64,000 nucleotides of DNA from Ligula intestinalis (lineage: Eukaryota; Platyhelminthes; Cestoda; Diphyllobothriidea; Diphyllobothriidae). The notes beneath the pieces were generated by a model. The model was not told the origin of the DNA and did not search any database. It saw nothing but the letters and a program-made list of their open reading frames with translations. The position numbers and the translations under genes are program-made. The stretch covers positions 6,731,591-6,795,590 of the forward strand of contig JAYGXS010000010.1 of the NCBI GenBank assembly GCA_036362985.1, in the 5' to 3' direction. This document shows positions 21,081 through 31,734 of this stretch, piece after piece (the stretch's first letter is position 1; every line of letters begins with the position of its first letter).

Positions 21081-21097
21081 TGGTGACCCCGACGTGA
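21081..21097 (+). promoter_or_regulatory. Primer-binding site, tRNA-Trp type
   Basis: The 17 bases TGGTGACCCCGACGTGA are the reverse complement of a eukaryotic tRNA-Trp 3' end including CCA. This is the primer used by CsRn1-type flatworm LTR elements. It abuts the LTR end exactly. What follows does not read as gag. Confidence 0.85.
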
Positions 21098-21472
21098 TAT
21101 GGACATTCAACTTCTGATGTTGCCTGCTCACAGCCCAGGCTATGATTACTTCCCAATCCAACAGATATAGCCCTTCACGAGTACCAACACACAGATCTTC
21201 GTCTCAATCGGTGGTACTATTTCCGCTGCCAACGGTACCTTTTTGGTTTAACTCATAGTGATACGGTATAGTATTTTGCCGTTTACGTTTAACCAAACCA
21301 CCAGCTTTCTTCAGCCGTGCCTGCATCCTGGCTCATTCCAGCGACAGCCGTCCACGCTGTCTTGCAACCTTACCTAGGTACGTATCTCCCTTACTAAACG
21401 CAACTATCCTGCCTCTGTTCGTATTCTTTCAGTATCCTTACTAGGGTCTCGGAAGGGAGTTCTTGTAGTGGT

Positions 21473-22002
21473 CGCTGCTTGCCATACGCCTGGCCTTCCT
21501 GTTGTGACCTCAATCCGTCTAGACCTCAAGGTCGTGGCGGCCACCAGAATTACTGGCAAGCCCACTTAACCACACGTTGTCCAACCAATCACAGGCTGAC
21601 CAAATAAACGCGCTCTCTCTCTCTCTGTCCACTGGCCTGACTGCCGTCAAACCAGCACTTGGACTCGACTGGTTCTCCTTCCGGTTGTATGCTCTCCAAG
21701 TAATTTATCTGTCCATCTATTACTCTTTCCTCTGTATACACAATATACTGTTCCTAACATGCTGGCTTTCCCAAGACTCCTCCACTACTAAGTAACCATG
21801 GTCTGAAGATCGCAGTTCCTAGGGTTCAACTCACTTAACCCCTGCGATACCCCCCACCTAATCCCAGACTCGCTGACCTGCAGCCATTCGGGTAAATTCA
21901 ATTTGGACACACGCGCGTTCAGACGGAAGTAGCCGTCCGTGTCAGTGCCGATCGCTACCGGGGATGTCTGAGCACAATACACCCAGCGTAGGCATTATGC
22001 AC
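21473..22002 (+). mobile_element. LTR copy 4 of the CsRn1-like family
   Basis: Starts near TGTAGTGGTCGCTGC. It shares with copies 1 and 2 the blocks caaccaatcacaggctgacc, a CT-rich run, ctggcctgactg, tacacaatata, aaccatggtctgaagatcgc and cttaacccctgcgata. Unlike copy 3 it has about 150 extra bases between that last block and the primer-binding site, which suggests a subfamily or a small insertion. Confidence 0.7.
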
Positions 22003-22019
22003 TGGTGACCCCGACGTGA
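22003..22019 (+). promoter_or_regulatory. Primer-binding site, tRNA-Trp type
   Basis: A second exact TGGTGACCCCGACGTGA, immediately after LTR copy 4. The internal region after it (accaaggcatgactact...) lacks a recognisable gag. Confidence 0.85.
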
Positions 22020-23260
22020 ACCAAGGCATGACTACTAAAAACACCTGAGCACGATCCTCACTAAATTCAATTCTGATTTATCATGTTGTTCTTCCTGCGT
22101 TACTTGTCGTGCTGACTGATTGAAAAATGCGCTCAATGACACTTTTTCAGATATCGATACAGTCAGGCATAGAAATCCAGGTCTAACCCCAATCAACGCA
22201 GGTTAAATCAATAATTCTAGTTTCTTCATAACACAGCACACCTCTCCTTTTTACGAGGCATTCGTTTTCCCACTTCCAACGAAAGCATAATTCGCGAATT
22301 ACTTTTATGCATAAAACATGCTAATGCATATGCATCCACGTCACATTTCAAACTTTTGGCACTGCATTCTATATCCCATTTCGTGTGTGGAGGTTTGTGA
22401 GCCTTTTTCATTAGTCTTACCTATGTAGCGTTTTGAGTAAACTTACTCACTTTTGACTCTCCCCCCCCCCCCCCCCGCCTCGATGGCCTGACTGTTGTCG
22501 TCAGTTCAACTTCAAGCGAAAAACTGCACAGACCAAACTGGCGTGGGAACGTGCACTCTACCACTGCGTTGATGTATTCACTCTTCGCTAGCCAAGTCTT
22601 TGTGTACTCGCACGTGACGAATTCCCCCGCACCCAGTTTGTCAAGTGCTGCGGAAGGCCCGCGATATCCTACCTCATCCCCCTGCTGACTGGCTTCCTGA
22701 GGCGCAGTTACATCGAACCAGTCCATGCGCACTGTGCCACCTAATTGGCTGAAGAACCACGCCGCACTCAGGGCTTCGTAGCAGCCGATAACAACTTCGC
22801 AGACACATCTGCAGACGTGTCTTTACACAGCATCTGTACCGTCCATTCTCCGGCAGCAAAGCTTTGTCTATCAACCCCATCTTCCCAGACTCCTGATTTG
22901 AGGATCCTTCTCTTGTCGACACAACTTTCGATACCGGCACCAATCGTATTGTTTGCGTCCGTACCTTCCAAAGTCACCCGTTCTGCCTCGTCGACACAAC
23001 CCCACAGGCCCCTGTCCTTTACTTTACCCAGCTCTGGCTTATGCACCTGTGTTTTTTTCACATCTTGGCTCTGCAATTGTCTCGCTGAACAGATTAAATG
23101 CCTCCCTTCAACTTTCGAATCGATCGAAATGTAATTGGTTGCGCACTTTTAATACTACTTACTAATCCCTAGGCTTTTGTCATTCACTCGACCACGTTAC
23201 CGTTTACTTGCTCGACTCTCTGTAGTCCAGGCTCTTCGGTGACCCATACTGAAAAGACGC
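22020..23260. other. Unassigned sequence between LTR copy 4 and a Penelope-like relic
   Basis: A poly-C run lies at about 22460-22477. Overlapping open frames on both strands at 22745-23134 (+, 129 codons) and 22768-23076 (-, 102 codons) have no recognised domain. I cannot say whether either is an exon. Confidence 0.35.
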
Positions 23261-23264
23261 GAAT

Positions 23265-24070
23265 ACGACTATTCGCCTACTGCGTTGGTCTCAGGATAGT
23301 TCAACGGTGGAGAGCGGACATGCCTTCAATATAGCCAGGTGTTGACCACGTTCAACGGAACTATCTACCAGCAGGTAAAGGCCACGCTCGTGGGTTCACC
23401 AATTTCCGGACTCCTAGCAGAAGTTGGAGCCGTTAGTTTCTGACACCACAAACCGAAATTCTGCGCTCAGTATGTGGACGACACATTCTTCGTTATTGAG
23501 CTGTCTTCCCAGACATTCAATTTACGATAAAGGAAGAAGAAAACATTCAGCTGGCCTTCCTGTATATCCGCATTTAGACGGTGCTGGTCTAAGAATAAAG
23601 TGTCTAGGAAATCAACTAACACTATGCAAGTCCTGAACTACAACAGCAACCACCCAATCGGTCTCAAATGCAGCTACGAAAGAGCAATATACCGGCGCGT
23701 TGAGGCGCATTGCAGCGAAGTGGAACACAAAGTTGCTGAATTAAAATATCTGCTACGGGTTCTGAGAGCGAATGGTTACCCGCGCAATGTTGTCAACCAA
23801 TGCATACGCAGACGAGAAAAGAAACCACATTTTTAACCGGCCCAACAACTTGGCGAGGTCTTTCGTGACTGATAAATGTATCGGAAGCGGTCAGCCGCCT
23901 GCTCACCCCACATGAAATTGGAGTTGCACACAGGCCAGAACCAACCATCAGGCGTCGGGCCATGTTACCTAAAGCCCACTGCCATGGCACGAAACGTCTG
24001 GAGTAGTTTACCGGATCTGGTGCAGTTGTGACTGCCCTTAACACACGCTATTGTATGAACGATTGCACCC
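23265..24070 (+). pseudogene. Penelope-like element, RT C-terminal half and start of GIY-YIG (relic)
   Basis: Plus-strand frames give, in order, LTTFNGTIYQQVKATLVGSP, ISGLLAEVG, then the RT catalytic block QYVDDTFFVIE (both aspartates kept). Then come RKSTNTMQVLNYNSNHPIGL, EAHCSEVEHKVAELKYLLRV, LRANGYPRNVVNQCIRRR, SEAVSRLLTPHEIGVAHRPE and GVVYRIWCSCDC, the start of the GIY-YIG domain. This is the standard order of a Penelope-like polyprotein. Stops and frameshifts separate the blocks. The matching 3' part may be the fragment after the gap at 26316, with the 2A-type non-LTR element inserted between. Confidence 0.85.
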
Positions 24071-24077
24071 CGCCAAC

Positions 24078-24440
24078 TCTCGCTCAATTTCCGGCGCGAA
24101 GTAGTGGCTGCGCGCCCACGCCAGTGCGTAATCTCTCCCGTTCTGACCAATTACCATCAATGTTGACTAAGACAAAGACGGCTTCGGTGACCGCTAAGAT
24201 ATCTACCGAGGCCCTGAGCAGAAAAATTCGGCCCTGTTTTACGAACAGAGCCGACGGAGAGGAGATTAGCCAATGTTCCTCATTGAAAATGTCCGTCGTC
24301 ACGCATGGAGAAGTACCATCCAAGACATCCCTGATGCCGGCTAGTTAAGGCGGCTCTGTTGCGCCGCTCCCGTTGACGTTTCGAAAACAAACTTGTTCCC
24401 ATCAGCAGAGTGGTAAGGTGATTGTTCCTGCTTGCCTTGA
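24078..24440 (-). other. Possible Penelope-like terminal region (minus) with hammerhead-like motif
   Basis: The minus strand at 24405-24378 reads CTGATGG, an imperfect hairpin GAACAA..TTGTTTTC, then GAAACGTCAACGGG, the core order of a hammerhead. A 79-codon minus frame (24323-24084) follows without a known domain. This may be the terminal repeat of another Penelope-like copy in opposite orientation. Confidence 0.35.
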
Positions 24441-24524
24441 TTTGGTGATGATCTCAGTCGTGCAGGGGTGGGGACGCACGTGACCGTCAGCAGACTGATG
24501 GCAGACGCCCGCTGAGCGCGCGCG

Positions 24525-26215
24525 ATGGGCGGACAGATCCACCGGGGACTACAACAGCCAAGCGGGGGGGGAACCACAGCAGACGCGTCTACGAATCGCG
24601 TTCCCACCCGCCCTCCCGGCGGCCAAGGTCTGCTACACCCATCTCCCTACGTTGGATCAACTCTCCCCTCCGCCCAATCCGTGTTTTTGATGAAGGAACA
24701 GCCCCTCCCGGCCACGCTGCTCCGACTCCTCCTCCTCGCCGCCGGAATCGAGGCCAACCCTGGACCTCTCTGGTACTGCTCGTTCTGCCGAGTCCATCAG
24801 GGCCGCCGCGACTGGTCTGTACGTTGCGGCTCCTGCAATGGCTGGTGCCATCTCCGCTGCAGTGGCCTCGCCACGGCTGCCGATTGGTCGCCCGCCTTCG
24901 CGTGTCCCAGCTGTCCCGTGCCCCCACCGATGTCTATGCCTCCAGCCCGTCCTGTCCTGAACCCAAATCCTCTGGTCTCCGACCTTGCCTCACCACCTGG
25001 TCTTAAGATCTTACATTTCAACGCCAACGGCCTCCTTGGGAAGCTTGACCAGCTCCTGGCCTTCATGCACTCGCACAGCATAGCTGTGGCGGCTATCCAA
25101 GAGACAAAGTGGTCTAACTCCACTAAGGTCCCTTCCTGTGCCAATTACACGATTGTCCGTCGCGACCGCGGCCGCAACAAAGGCGGAGGTTTGGCCTTCC
25201 CGGTGGACAAATCCATTGCCCATCACCAGCTTCCCCTGCTTGGAGCCGATCCCACGGAAGTACTGGCGATTTCCATTGACATTGGCCCGGCGCCGCTAAC
25301 CATCGTGTACGTGTACATCCCTCCAACTTCCAGTTTTTCTCCCGGTTTCACCGCCTCTATCGCTCCCTACTTACCTTCTGGAGACAGTCTGGTGCTAGGT
25401 GACTTCAACGCTCACCATGACCTGTGGTGCTCTAACTTGGCAGCCGCCCCCGAGGAGAAGCTCTGGCTGATGAAATAGAACACGCCCCCTTTGCCGTTCT
25501 CAACAAGAATAGCCAAACGCGGCTTCCGACCAACGGCGCCGCCAGCTCACCCGATGTTTCCTTCGCCAGCCTCAGTCTGGTAGCCTCCACCATGTGGAAC
25601 ACGGAAATCAGCCTGGGTAGCGACCACCTCCCCATTGTGCTCGAATTGGCCACCACCGCCGAGCGTATCAAGGCCTCCAACAAACACTTCATTAATTTCA
25701 AGAAAGCCAATTGGGCAGCGTTCACGACCGAATGCGAAGCCGAGATCGATGGCCTACCGCCTCCCACCTGTGTCCACATGGCGGAGCGAGCCCTTCGTCG
25801 ACTACTCCTGGCAGCAGCAAGTCACCACATCCCTAACGGCCGCATTCCCTTTCTACGTCCTAACTATCCACCCGAAGCCTCCCGCCTGGAACGAGAGAGA
25901 GAGATGAAATACGAGCGCGTGATGCCAGTGACCCGCGCGTTGGCGAACTAAATGGCTTAATCACTAAGACTATCAACGATGGCAAACGCCAACGCTGGCA
26001 TGAACTAGTTTCAGATTGCAATTTCAGCGGCAACTCAGCTGCCACTTGGAAGCTTTTACGCAACCTGACCAAACCCCGGGCTGATACATCAAACCAGTCT
26101 ATTAACTTTGGGGACGGCAAGTTCATTTCCAACAACGGTAAGATCGCCGCGAAGATGAACAAGCTGTTCTCGCCCCGCTCGGCGCCCAGTACCAAAAGCC
26201 AGCACCCCCTTCTTC
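24525..26215 (+). pseudogene. Non-LTR retrotransposon with 2A-like peptide, PHD-like finger and endonuclease
   Basis: The first frame runs 24525-25478 (317 codons). Residues 74-81 are GIEANPGP, matching the 2A consensus (D/G)(V/I)ExNPGP, after a Leu-rich stretch. Residues about 85-130 form a Cys4-His-Cys3 PHD-like finger (CSFC, CGSCNGWCHLRC, CPSC). Then follows an exonuclease-endonuclease-phosphatase fold: LHFNANG, IQETKW, VYVYIPPTSS, LVLGDFNAHHDLWC. A 1-nt frameshift near 25440-25475 moves to 25485-25951, which has GSDHLPIVLE, the last catalytic block. A further shift near 25945 leads to GKRQRWHELVSDCNFSG up to the gap. The RT would follow but is lost in the N run. 2A-bearing non-LTR elements are known in animals (Ingi/Vingi, CR1, Rex-like groups). 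The exact clade is not settled here. Confidence 0.85.
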
Positions 26216-26315
26216 NNNNNNNNNNNNNNNNNNNNNNNNNNNNNNNNNNNNNNNNNNNNNNNNNNNNNNNNNNNNNNNNNNNNNNNNNNNNNNNNNNNNN
26301 NNNNNNNNNNNNNNN
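26216..26315. other. Assembly gap (100 N)
   Basis: Round-number run of N between the non-LTR element and a Penelope-like tail. The two sides belong to different elements. Confidence 0.99.
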
Positions 26316-26990
26316 GGCGTGGAAGCGACCAAACGATCAGGGAGACGCTCGAAGCCTGGCATACCACAAGTAGCTCCATTAATCGGTGTGTGACGCTACC
26401 AGTTGCCTACCAAAGTCTACGGGAAAAGCACAGGAAGCAGAACCACAGGCAGGAACGCCGACCAGACGCACCAGCCGACAGCACAAACGAGGGCCTAGGA
26501 CCACCCGACGCAAACACGAATGGGGGACAAGCTGTTTCGACCACAATCCTGCGAGATGGCCAACAGGATGGGAACGCGGGTGAACACGAGCCCACGCCGA
26601 TAAAAGACGACGGTGACTTTGACTGCCGGGTCGCTAGCAACCGAGAGGTCAACGCGAACATGGCAACCGCAATTTGCATCTCAAGGGGAAGGTGTGAACG
26701 CGACATGACGTCGGCCGGGCCCAACCTACGAACGATGCGCATCCGATCAATGGCAATTATCCCGCCAACGCCACCACCCCCGGATAAGACGAGCCCGCAG
26801 CCGCATGACAACAGGCATCCCCATGCCTCGCTGAATTTTACCTATAAATACTGTGATTGTTCGTGCATTTACCACCTTTGACAATGGAAGCTTGTCTGAT
26901 TCCGAAACGTCAGGACATTAAATCCTTGGTTCCTGTGATCGCCTTGCCTTCTCAATTATGTCCAGGAACACGCATTTTCGCTTCTATCAG
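26316..26990 (+). pseudogene. Penelope-like element, GIY-YIG C-terminus and 3' tail
   Basis: After the gap the frame reads GVEATKRS, a 1-nt shift, ETLEAWHTTSSSINRCVTLP, VAYQSLREKHRKQ, then a long polar tail (26390-26881) ending FTYKYCDCSCIYHL. After the stop comes LIPKRQDIKSLVPVIALPS in another frame. The same tail motif (RQDNK.L.P) closes the copies at 18940-19720 and 60660-60840. The element ends close to a TA microsatellite, a common 3' end context. Confidence 0.75.
26868..26915 (+). ncRNA. Hammerhead-like hairpin at a Penelope-like 3' end (candidate)
   Basis: TTGACAAT is followed by a GGAA-GCTTGTCTGA-TTCC hairpin and CGAAACGTCAGGAC. A CAGGA...TCCTG pairing follows that could be stem III. 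The first core box is degenerate. Confidence 0.35.
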
Positions 26991-26992
26991 CA

Positions 26993-27018
26993 ATATATAT
27001 ATATATATATATATACAT
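26993..27018 (+). repeat. (TA)n microsatellite
   Basis: About 26 bp of pure TA at the end of the Penelope-like copy. Confidence 0.95.
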
Positions 27019-27179
27019 ATGTATAGTGACAGCAAATGGCAGGTGGCGAGGCGCTGATGAACTGCGGTTCGATGAAGTGCTTATGACCCATCTGATAGAC
27101 ACCAGTGGTGGACCAACTGCGCCGTCTGTGAGTGCGTTTGCTTGTGTTGTCCGCCGACCAGCTGGTGTTCAGGGTTATG

Positions 27180-27235
27180 CTGGGCTGATTAAGGCTAATA
27201 AGCCCGAAACAGTTCTGTATCAAGCTACCTCCAGA
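27180..27235 (+). ncRNA. Hammerhead-like core (candidate)
   Basis: CTGATTAA, then a GGC-TAATAA-GCC hairpin, then CGAAAC, then ACAG-TT-CTGT, which can form stem III. Only one core base differs from CUGANGA. The surrounding 27026-27330 looks like an element terminus but no coding motif is present. Confidence 0.4.
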
Positions 27236-30200
27236 TGCTGTCATACCCCACTTACTGCTATTATGACTTGGCCGGAATCGGCCTGGCAGGCGGTCACCCG
27301 TTGGGGACCTCTGACCACCACATGAACTTTGTTTAGTTCGGAAGCCCATGTGATCGGTGTTCGCACATTTCTGCCACCACTTACTGCATTTGCAACCGCG
27401 GTAGTATTCTCCCGTGTCTCCCCTTTCTCACTGCAGCGGCAGAATTATAGTTTGGGGAAGGACGCCGGTTGCGCGGATGGTCATTTCTGGTCTATTAGCT
27501 GTCGTCTGTCCGGCATATCCAACCTCATATTTGCGAAATATGAAGACCAACATTCTATCGGTTAGAAGTACAACGCCCCTAACCACTGAGCCACGGGCTG
27601 GTACTGTCAGTTGCGAGCTCAGACATCATTGGTTGCACAAATGGCTAGCTGATGATGGCCAATAATTCAGAAATCGGGAGTCGGACCTTTATTCACAACC
27701 TTTTTGCACATAAACTACCGACCACTGGGCGGCTCAATGCCCGGCTGTAGACCCAGGTCGTGGACACAACTGTCTTGTAATGCAATCGCCGAGCGCCCAC
27801 TCAGCAACAGTTGGCTACCGATCGTGACCAAAAAGACGTCCAGTCTGTGGTTCGATGGACAGGGCATTTGACCCATAATCAACAGAATGGGGGGGGGGGG
27901 GGGCAATGAATAATAAACAAGAAACGGCCAACCCTGTTTCCTCTGAATTTGTCGGTAACGTTATCCTGTCTAAAGTAAACGTCGTTAAAGGAGCCAAGAT
28001 GCCTTCTCCGAATCCAGCTAAAAGCGAAGTTGAGGAGAATAGGAGACAGAATTCAACCGAATCGAGTGCGAGATAAAAAATCGAATGGAAGGGATAAACC
28101 TTTGGCCTCAGAGCTCGCACAGTGGGGAAGTGATAGTGGGCCCTAGTCGCGGTGGCGATGTTGTCTGCCTTATGTCTTCGACACCGCGCGCCACGTGAAC
28201 GCGTCGAAATGAAAGTAAACTCAACATTTGACAGCGTGGACCCTCTGAATTCGGTTTCCCTCGCATCCTATGCCGCGGATCGCTACACTTCGAGAGGTAA
28301 AATCCATGGCACTCTCGAGGTCAGCCAAATCAGGCATGATCACAGTTGTACTATGTGCTATCTAGTTCAACTATCGGCCACAGGTACTCGCGATAGATAG
28401 AAGCAAATCTCACGACTTCGTCAAGGATATAGAAGGCCGATAGTTGCTGGTCACCATGACCGAATTCAGAGCACCCCAGTGCGAATATCTGGTCAGCCCA
28501 TTCGCGGCTAGTCCAAAATCTTGCTGGATCTCGCTCCCGAGATATGTGCAATGACATAAACATGGAAAGGCGCCAGCAAACATCGTCCATGGTAATATCG
28601 GTTGGACCCACGCCGAAAACTGACTTCTTTCTCTTATCGCAAGGCATAGGGATGCCCGAACTCCAGCTATGCCGTCCCACATCAGCTGATTTGCCTCATG
28701 GAGCCAGAGCGTCGACCAAATGCCACGACACCCTTGTCCGACTCTTATCGTAAAGCAAGATGCCGATATTCACATGCTCGGCAGTGCAGGGTTGCCATAG
28801 ACATCAAGGCGTTTTGTGCATGATTATTTCGGTAGGAATAATGGGAACAATAAGGTATGCAAACGGAAACATGAGCTGGTTTATGGATGTTGCCAGCTTC
28901 AGCACAAAGTACCGATGATAGCTGGAGAGCCCTGGGCCGATGGAAATTTAATCAGCCCAACTGGCCATATGGCCTTTGTTTAATCAGTAGGTGATCAGAT
29001 GTTTGTGGGGAAGCTTGAAGTACTGGCTGATAACAACGAGCCGATTTAGGCCAGCAAATATCAGCCATCTCTCATTACCGCATTGAAAGTCAATCCCAAA
29101 TCCGCAAATAAGGTGACTTCCTGAAGAGACGCTGGGTCTGTTCCGCTTAATCCATTCCCGACGACAAACAGCTGCTTATAGACGATACATCTTGTGTGCT
29201 GGTCGGCAGCTGATACTTATGTTACACGTAGACAACACGGACACTCTTAGCGACCCTTAAGTTGTACAAAAAAGCCAGCTATTGATTGGTTCTCACGTAA
29301 GCAGCGCATGCTCCGCTTGTGACGACACGACTATCGCCACACCAAGTCTACCAGGAGGGCTACATGAAAAATTTATGTAGAACTTAAAACGGGTTTCAAT
29401 GCCGAGATCCTGATTTCGTGAGCGCCTAAGACAAGGATTTGGACCTCAGACAGGTAGCATACATCCACTTTTTTACTTAAGAATGCTGCCCACCGTCAGT
29501 CTTTAAATACCATTGGTCAAGAATGCTCGCACATTATCACATCCATTACCGAAATTCTGTTATTGACTGGGTAGTGCAGTTTCCATGTAACTCAATTGGT
29601 ACGCGTCCTTTCCGCAGACGCCGAAGCATGCATTGTAATATCTGAATAAGATATTGTCCCGTGGGGTCGTAACAGCCGCTAGAATGGTTTGTTCGGGGTC
29701 TCTTCTTCTGATGATTTGATCCGAGGACCTAGCAGCAAGGGATTGATTGTAAGCTAATCTATTCAGAGGCGAATCGCGGTAGCTATGTTATCGTGTCTTT
29801 GCTGAGATTATCGATATTTCAGAAAACGGTCGGCGTGCCAGACCTTAGTTTTCCGCGCTCTAACGTTACAGTTGCTATTAGCACGTGACTACTCTGTCAG
29901 GTGTAAGAGCCTCCCCATTCTCCAGCTGACATTTGCTAAAGGTCGCTCCGCTTTCCACCAGTCTTGCATGCGTCATCATGCTGGCATTTAAGCATAGAAG
30001 ATGAGCGAAAGTTATAGGTCTATTGAACCCCGCTGTCTGAGTGAAGTACACAGACTTCGTCTTAAATGAGACGGTCCATGCTGACTGAGGCACTGCGAGG
30101 ATACCTTAAGCCATCGAAGAAAGATGATTTAAGTGATTTTTGAACATTATTTTTAGTCCGCTAATGAACTCAATGCGGCTATCCTTCAACCGGCACCGGT

Positions 30201-30845
30201 ATCTACATAGAGGTGTCGAAGACGAGAATACCTAAGAACCTCTTTCGGCACAATTTTTCAAGTAAGCGTGTGCTCCCTGAAACTTCAGTATTCGGTCTCC
30301 GTTGCATAATAAGATATTGGTCGAGCTTTTCAGACTTATTATATCAGATGGTCACGCGTGGTGAGGCAGAATCCGCTACATTGTCGAGCCCGACTCAGGT
30401 GTTCAAGATGAGGTACAAGTAACGGTTAAGAATTCGATTCTCAAAAAGGACATAACTGAGAGGAAGATGAAACACAAAGCTGTGCATTGTAAACTAAACC
30501 GGCATTTTGCGGCCAATAGTAAAAACAATGGTTACCGAATTAGCCCAAAAGCAGCAGGATTTATTTTCAGAATGCACACAACGGATAGGCAAATGAAATG
30601 TGTGGATAGATATTGTGCACCGGTTTATCAAACAGATAGGAAGGAAAGAGTTTAGCAAAATCAGTGGGAAAACAAAAATACGGGACTCGGCCAAAGTTAG
30701 AAATAACAGTTATACAACCCACGACCCAGGCTTTCAAAAAATACGAGTTTTACAGCAACAAAATAAAGACCAGAACCAAGGGCCACAGTCAACGAAAGCT
30801 CAAGGCTACATAAGACAAGGACAGCCTACATATCAATATCAGCCG
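27236..30845. other. Long stretch without a recognised gene
   Basis: About 3.6 kb where I find no named domain on either strand. A 17-base poly-G run lies at about 27888. The longest frame is 109 codons on minus at 28680-28351 (includes FGVGPTDITMDDVCWRLSMF and ILDEVVRFASIYREYLWP); it could be an exon or decayed pol but I cannot name it. Frames at 29878-30422 are equally anonymous. Confidence 0.4.
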
Positions 30846-30847
30846 AA

Positions 30848-31030
30848 CTACTTCTTCTTGTTGCCAGTCTTCTGTTTTTTCAACTTGGACGAGCGCGGCT
30901 CATTCATTATTGCATTAATTTTGTGAAAAACAAATATGGCAAACGCAATGAAAACTATTGTGGGAATGATGAAAACCGCATTATTAATCGCTTTCTGGAC
31001 AGGTTGATTGGGGTCCGTTAGTTTAACCAT
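30848..31030 (-). CDS. Single-pass membrane microprotein, 60 aa, family unknown
   Basis: The protein starts MVKLTDPNQPVQKAINN, has one apolar helix (about residues 18-36, AVFIIPTIVFIAFAIFVF), and ends in a lysine-rich tail (SSKLKKQKTGNKKK). That suggests a small single-pass protein with a basic C-terminus, perhaps in the ER membrane. The minus-strand sequence just before the ATG is gagtctctctctgtag|g, a polypyrimidine-AG one base from the start codon, as expected for spliced-leader trans-splicing in flatworms. An AATAAA signal lies on minus at 30560-30565, about 285 nt after the stop. No intron is needed. It sits between transposon debris but does not resemble any element ORF. I cannot assign it to a named family. 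Confidence 0.55.
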   Translation of the reverse strand: MVKLTDPNQPVQKAINNAVFIIPTIVFIAFAIFVFHKINAIMNEPRSSKLKKQKTGNKKK

Positions 31031-31031
31031 C

Positions 31032-31052
31032 CTACAGAGAGAGACTCTATAT
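31032..31052 (-). promoter_or_regulatory. Candidate spliced-leader trans-splice acceptor
   Basis: On minus, gagtctctctctgtag ends one base before the ATG of the microprotein. A cis acceptor for a missing upstream exon is the alternative. Confidence 0.4.
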
Positions 31053-31479
31053 GGAAGATTTGGCGGATGTTTTTTTTAACCAATGAACGGGTGGCATGAC
31101 CGCTCAGTATATTGGCGAATATTGTAATGCTTTTTGTTATGTTTTTATTTGCCAAAACTGGTAGAGAACACAATCAATGGTGTTTGTAAGCTATTTTGTA
31201 CGTAAAAAGAATGTGTGCGCAACGCTTGGCGCCGCGGACTAAACTAAGCTAACTCCAGGACGGTAAGTTGGACCACACGTAATTTAAAGTAGAAGACCTC
31301 CTAACTACCATTTCCTTCATTTAAAAAAATTAAAAAAGTAATCTTAAATAACAACTTAATGGATATAGTACGTAAAAACGCTGGGATGCACCCACAAGTC
31401 CTTCTGTAGGTCTTCCTGCATTTTAATTGGCTACAAGTTCATCCGCTTATTTTTTTCAAATACTCTTGACTTGGTTTAC
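31053..31479. other. Unassigned sequence upstream of the gypsy LTR
   Basis: AT-rich, no gene or repeat recognised. Confidence 0.4.
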
Positions 31480-31734
31480 TGTAACGAATCACCTTGATCC
31501 ATGTTTGTTTGAATTGGTTTCCTTGGTTGTCTAGTTTCAATTTTTGGTATTGCAGGAAAAGTCGCAGCTCGCGTTCGTCGTTTCATCGTCGTTTTTTTTT
31601 CCACGCCATCGCCCCTTTCTCCTCTCACACGTTAAGCCTAACGCTTTTTACTACGACCTTTTCCTTCTATATTTTTGCATCCGATCGTTCGTTCAATAAC
31701 CACTAATCAATTCTCGACAATCTTATATTCCCTC
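31480..31734 (+). mobile_element. Gypsy family G1, 5' LTR and leader
   Basis: Begins TGTAACGAATCACC. It matches the copy at 41594-41847 through gtttgaattggtttccttgg, ttgtctagtttcaatttttg, cacgccatcgcccctttctc and cttatattc. It ends just before the Gag ATG at 31735. The exact LTR end is not defined, because no clear primer-binding site is visible between them. Confidence 0.75.

Noticed and set aside
22768..23134. Host exon on either strand
   Set aside because: Both strands are open, but no splice sites with matching phase or motif could be supported, so it is left unassigned.
26407..26811. 134-codon minus frame
   Set aside because: Antisense of the Penelope-like tail.
30467..30926. Plus frames overlapping the microprotein
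   Set aside because: No start context, no motif; the minus frame has the splice acceptor, membrane helix and polyadenylation signal.
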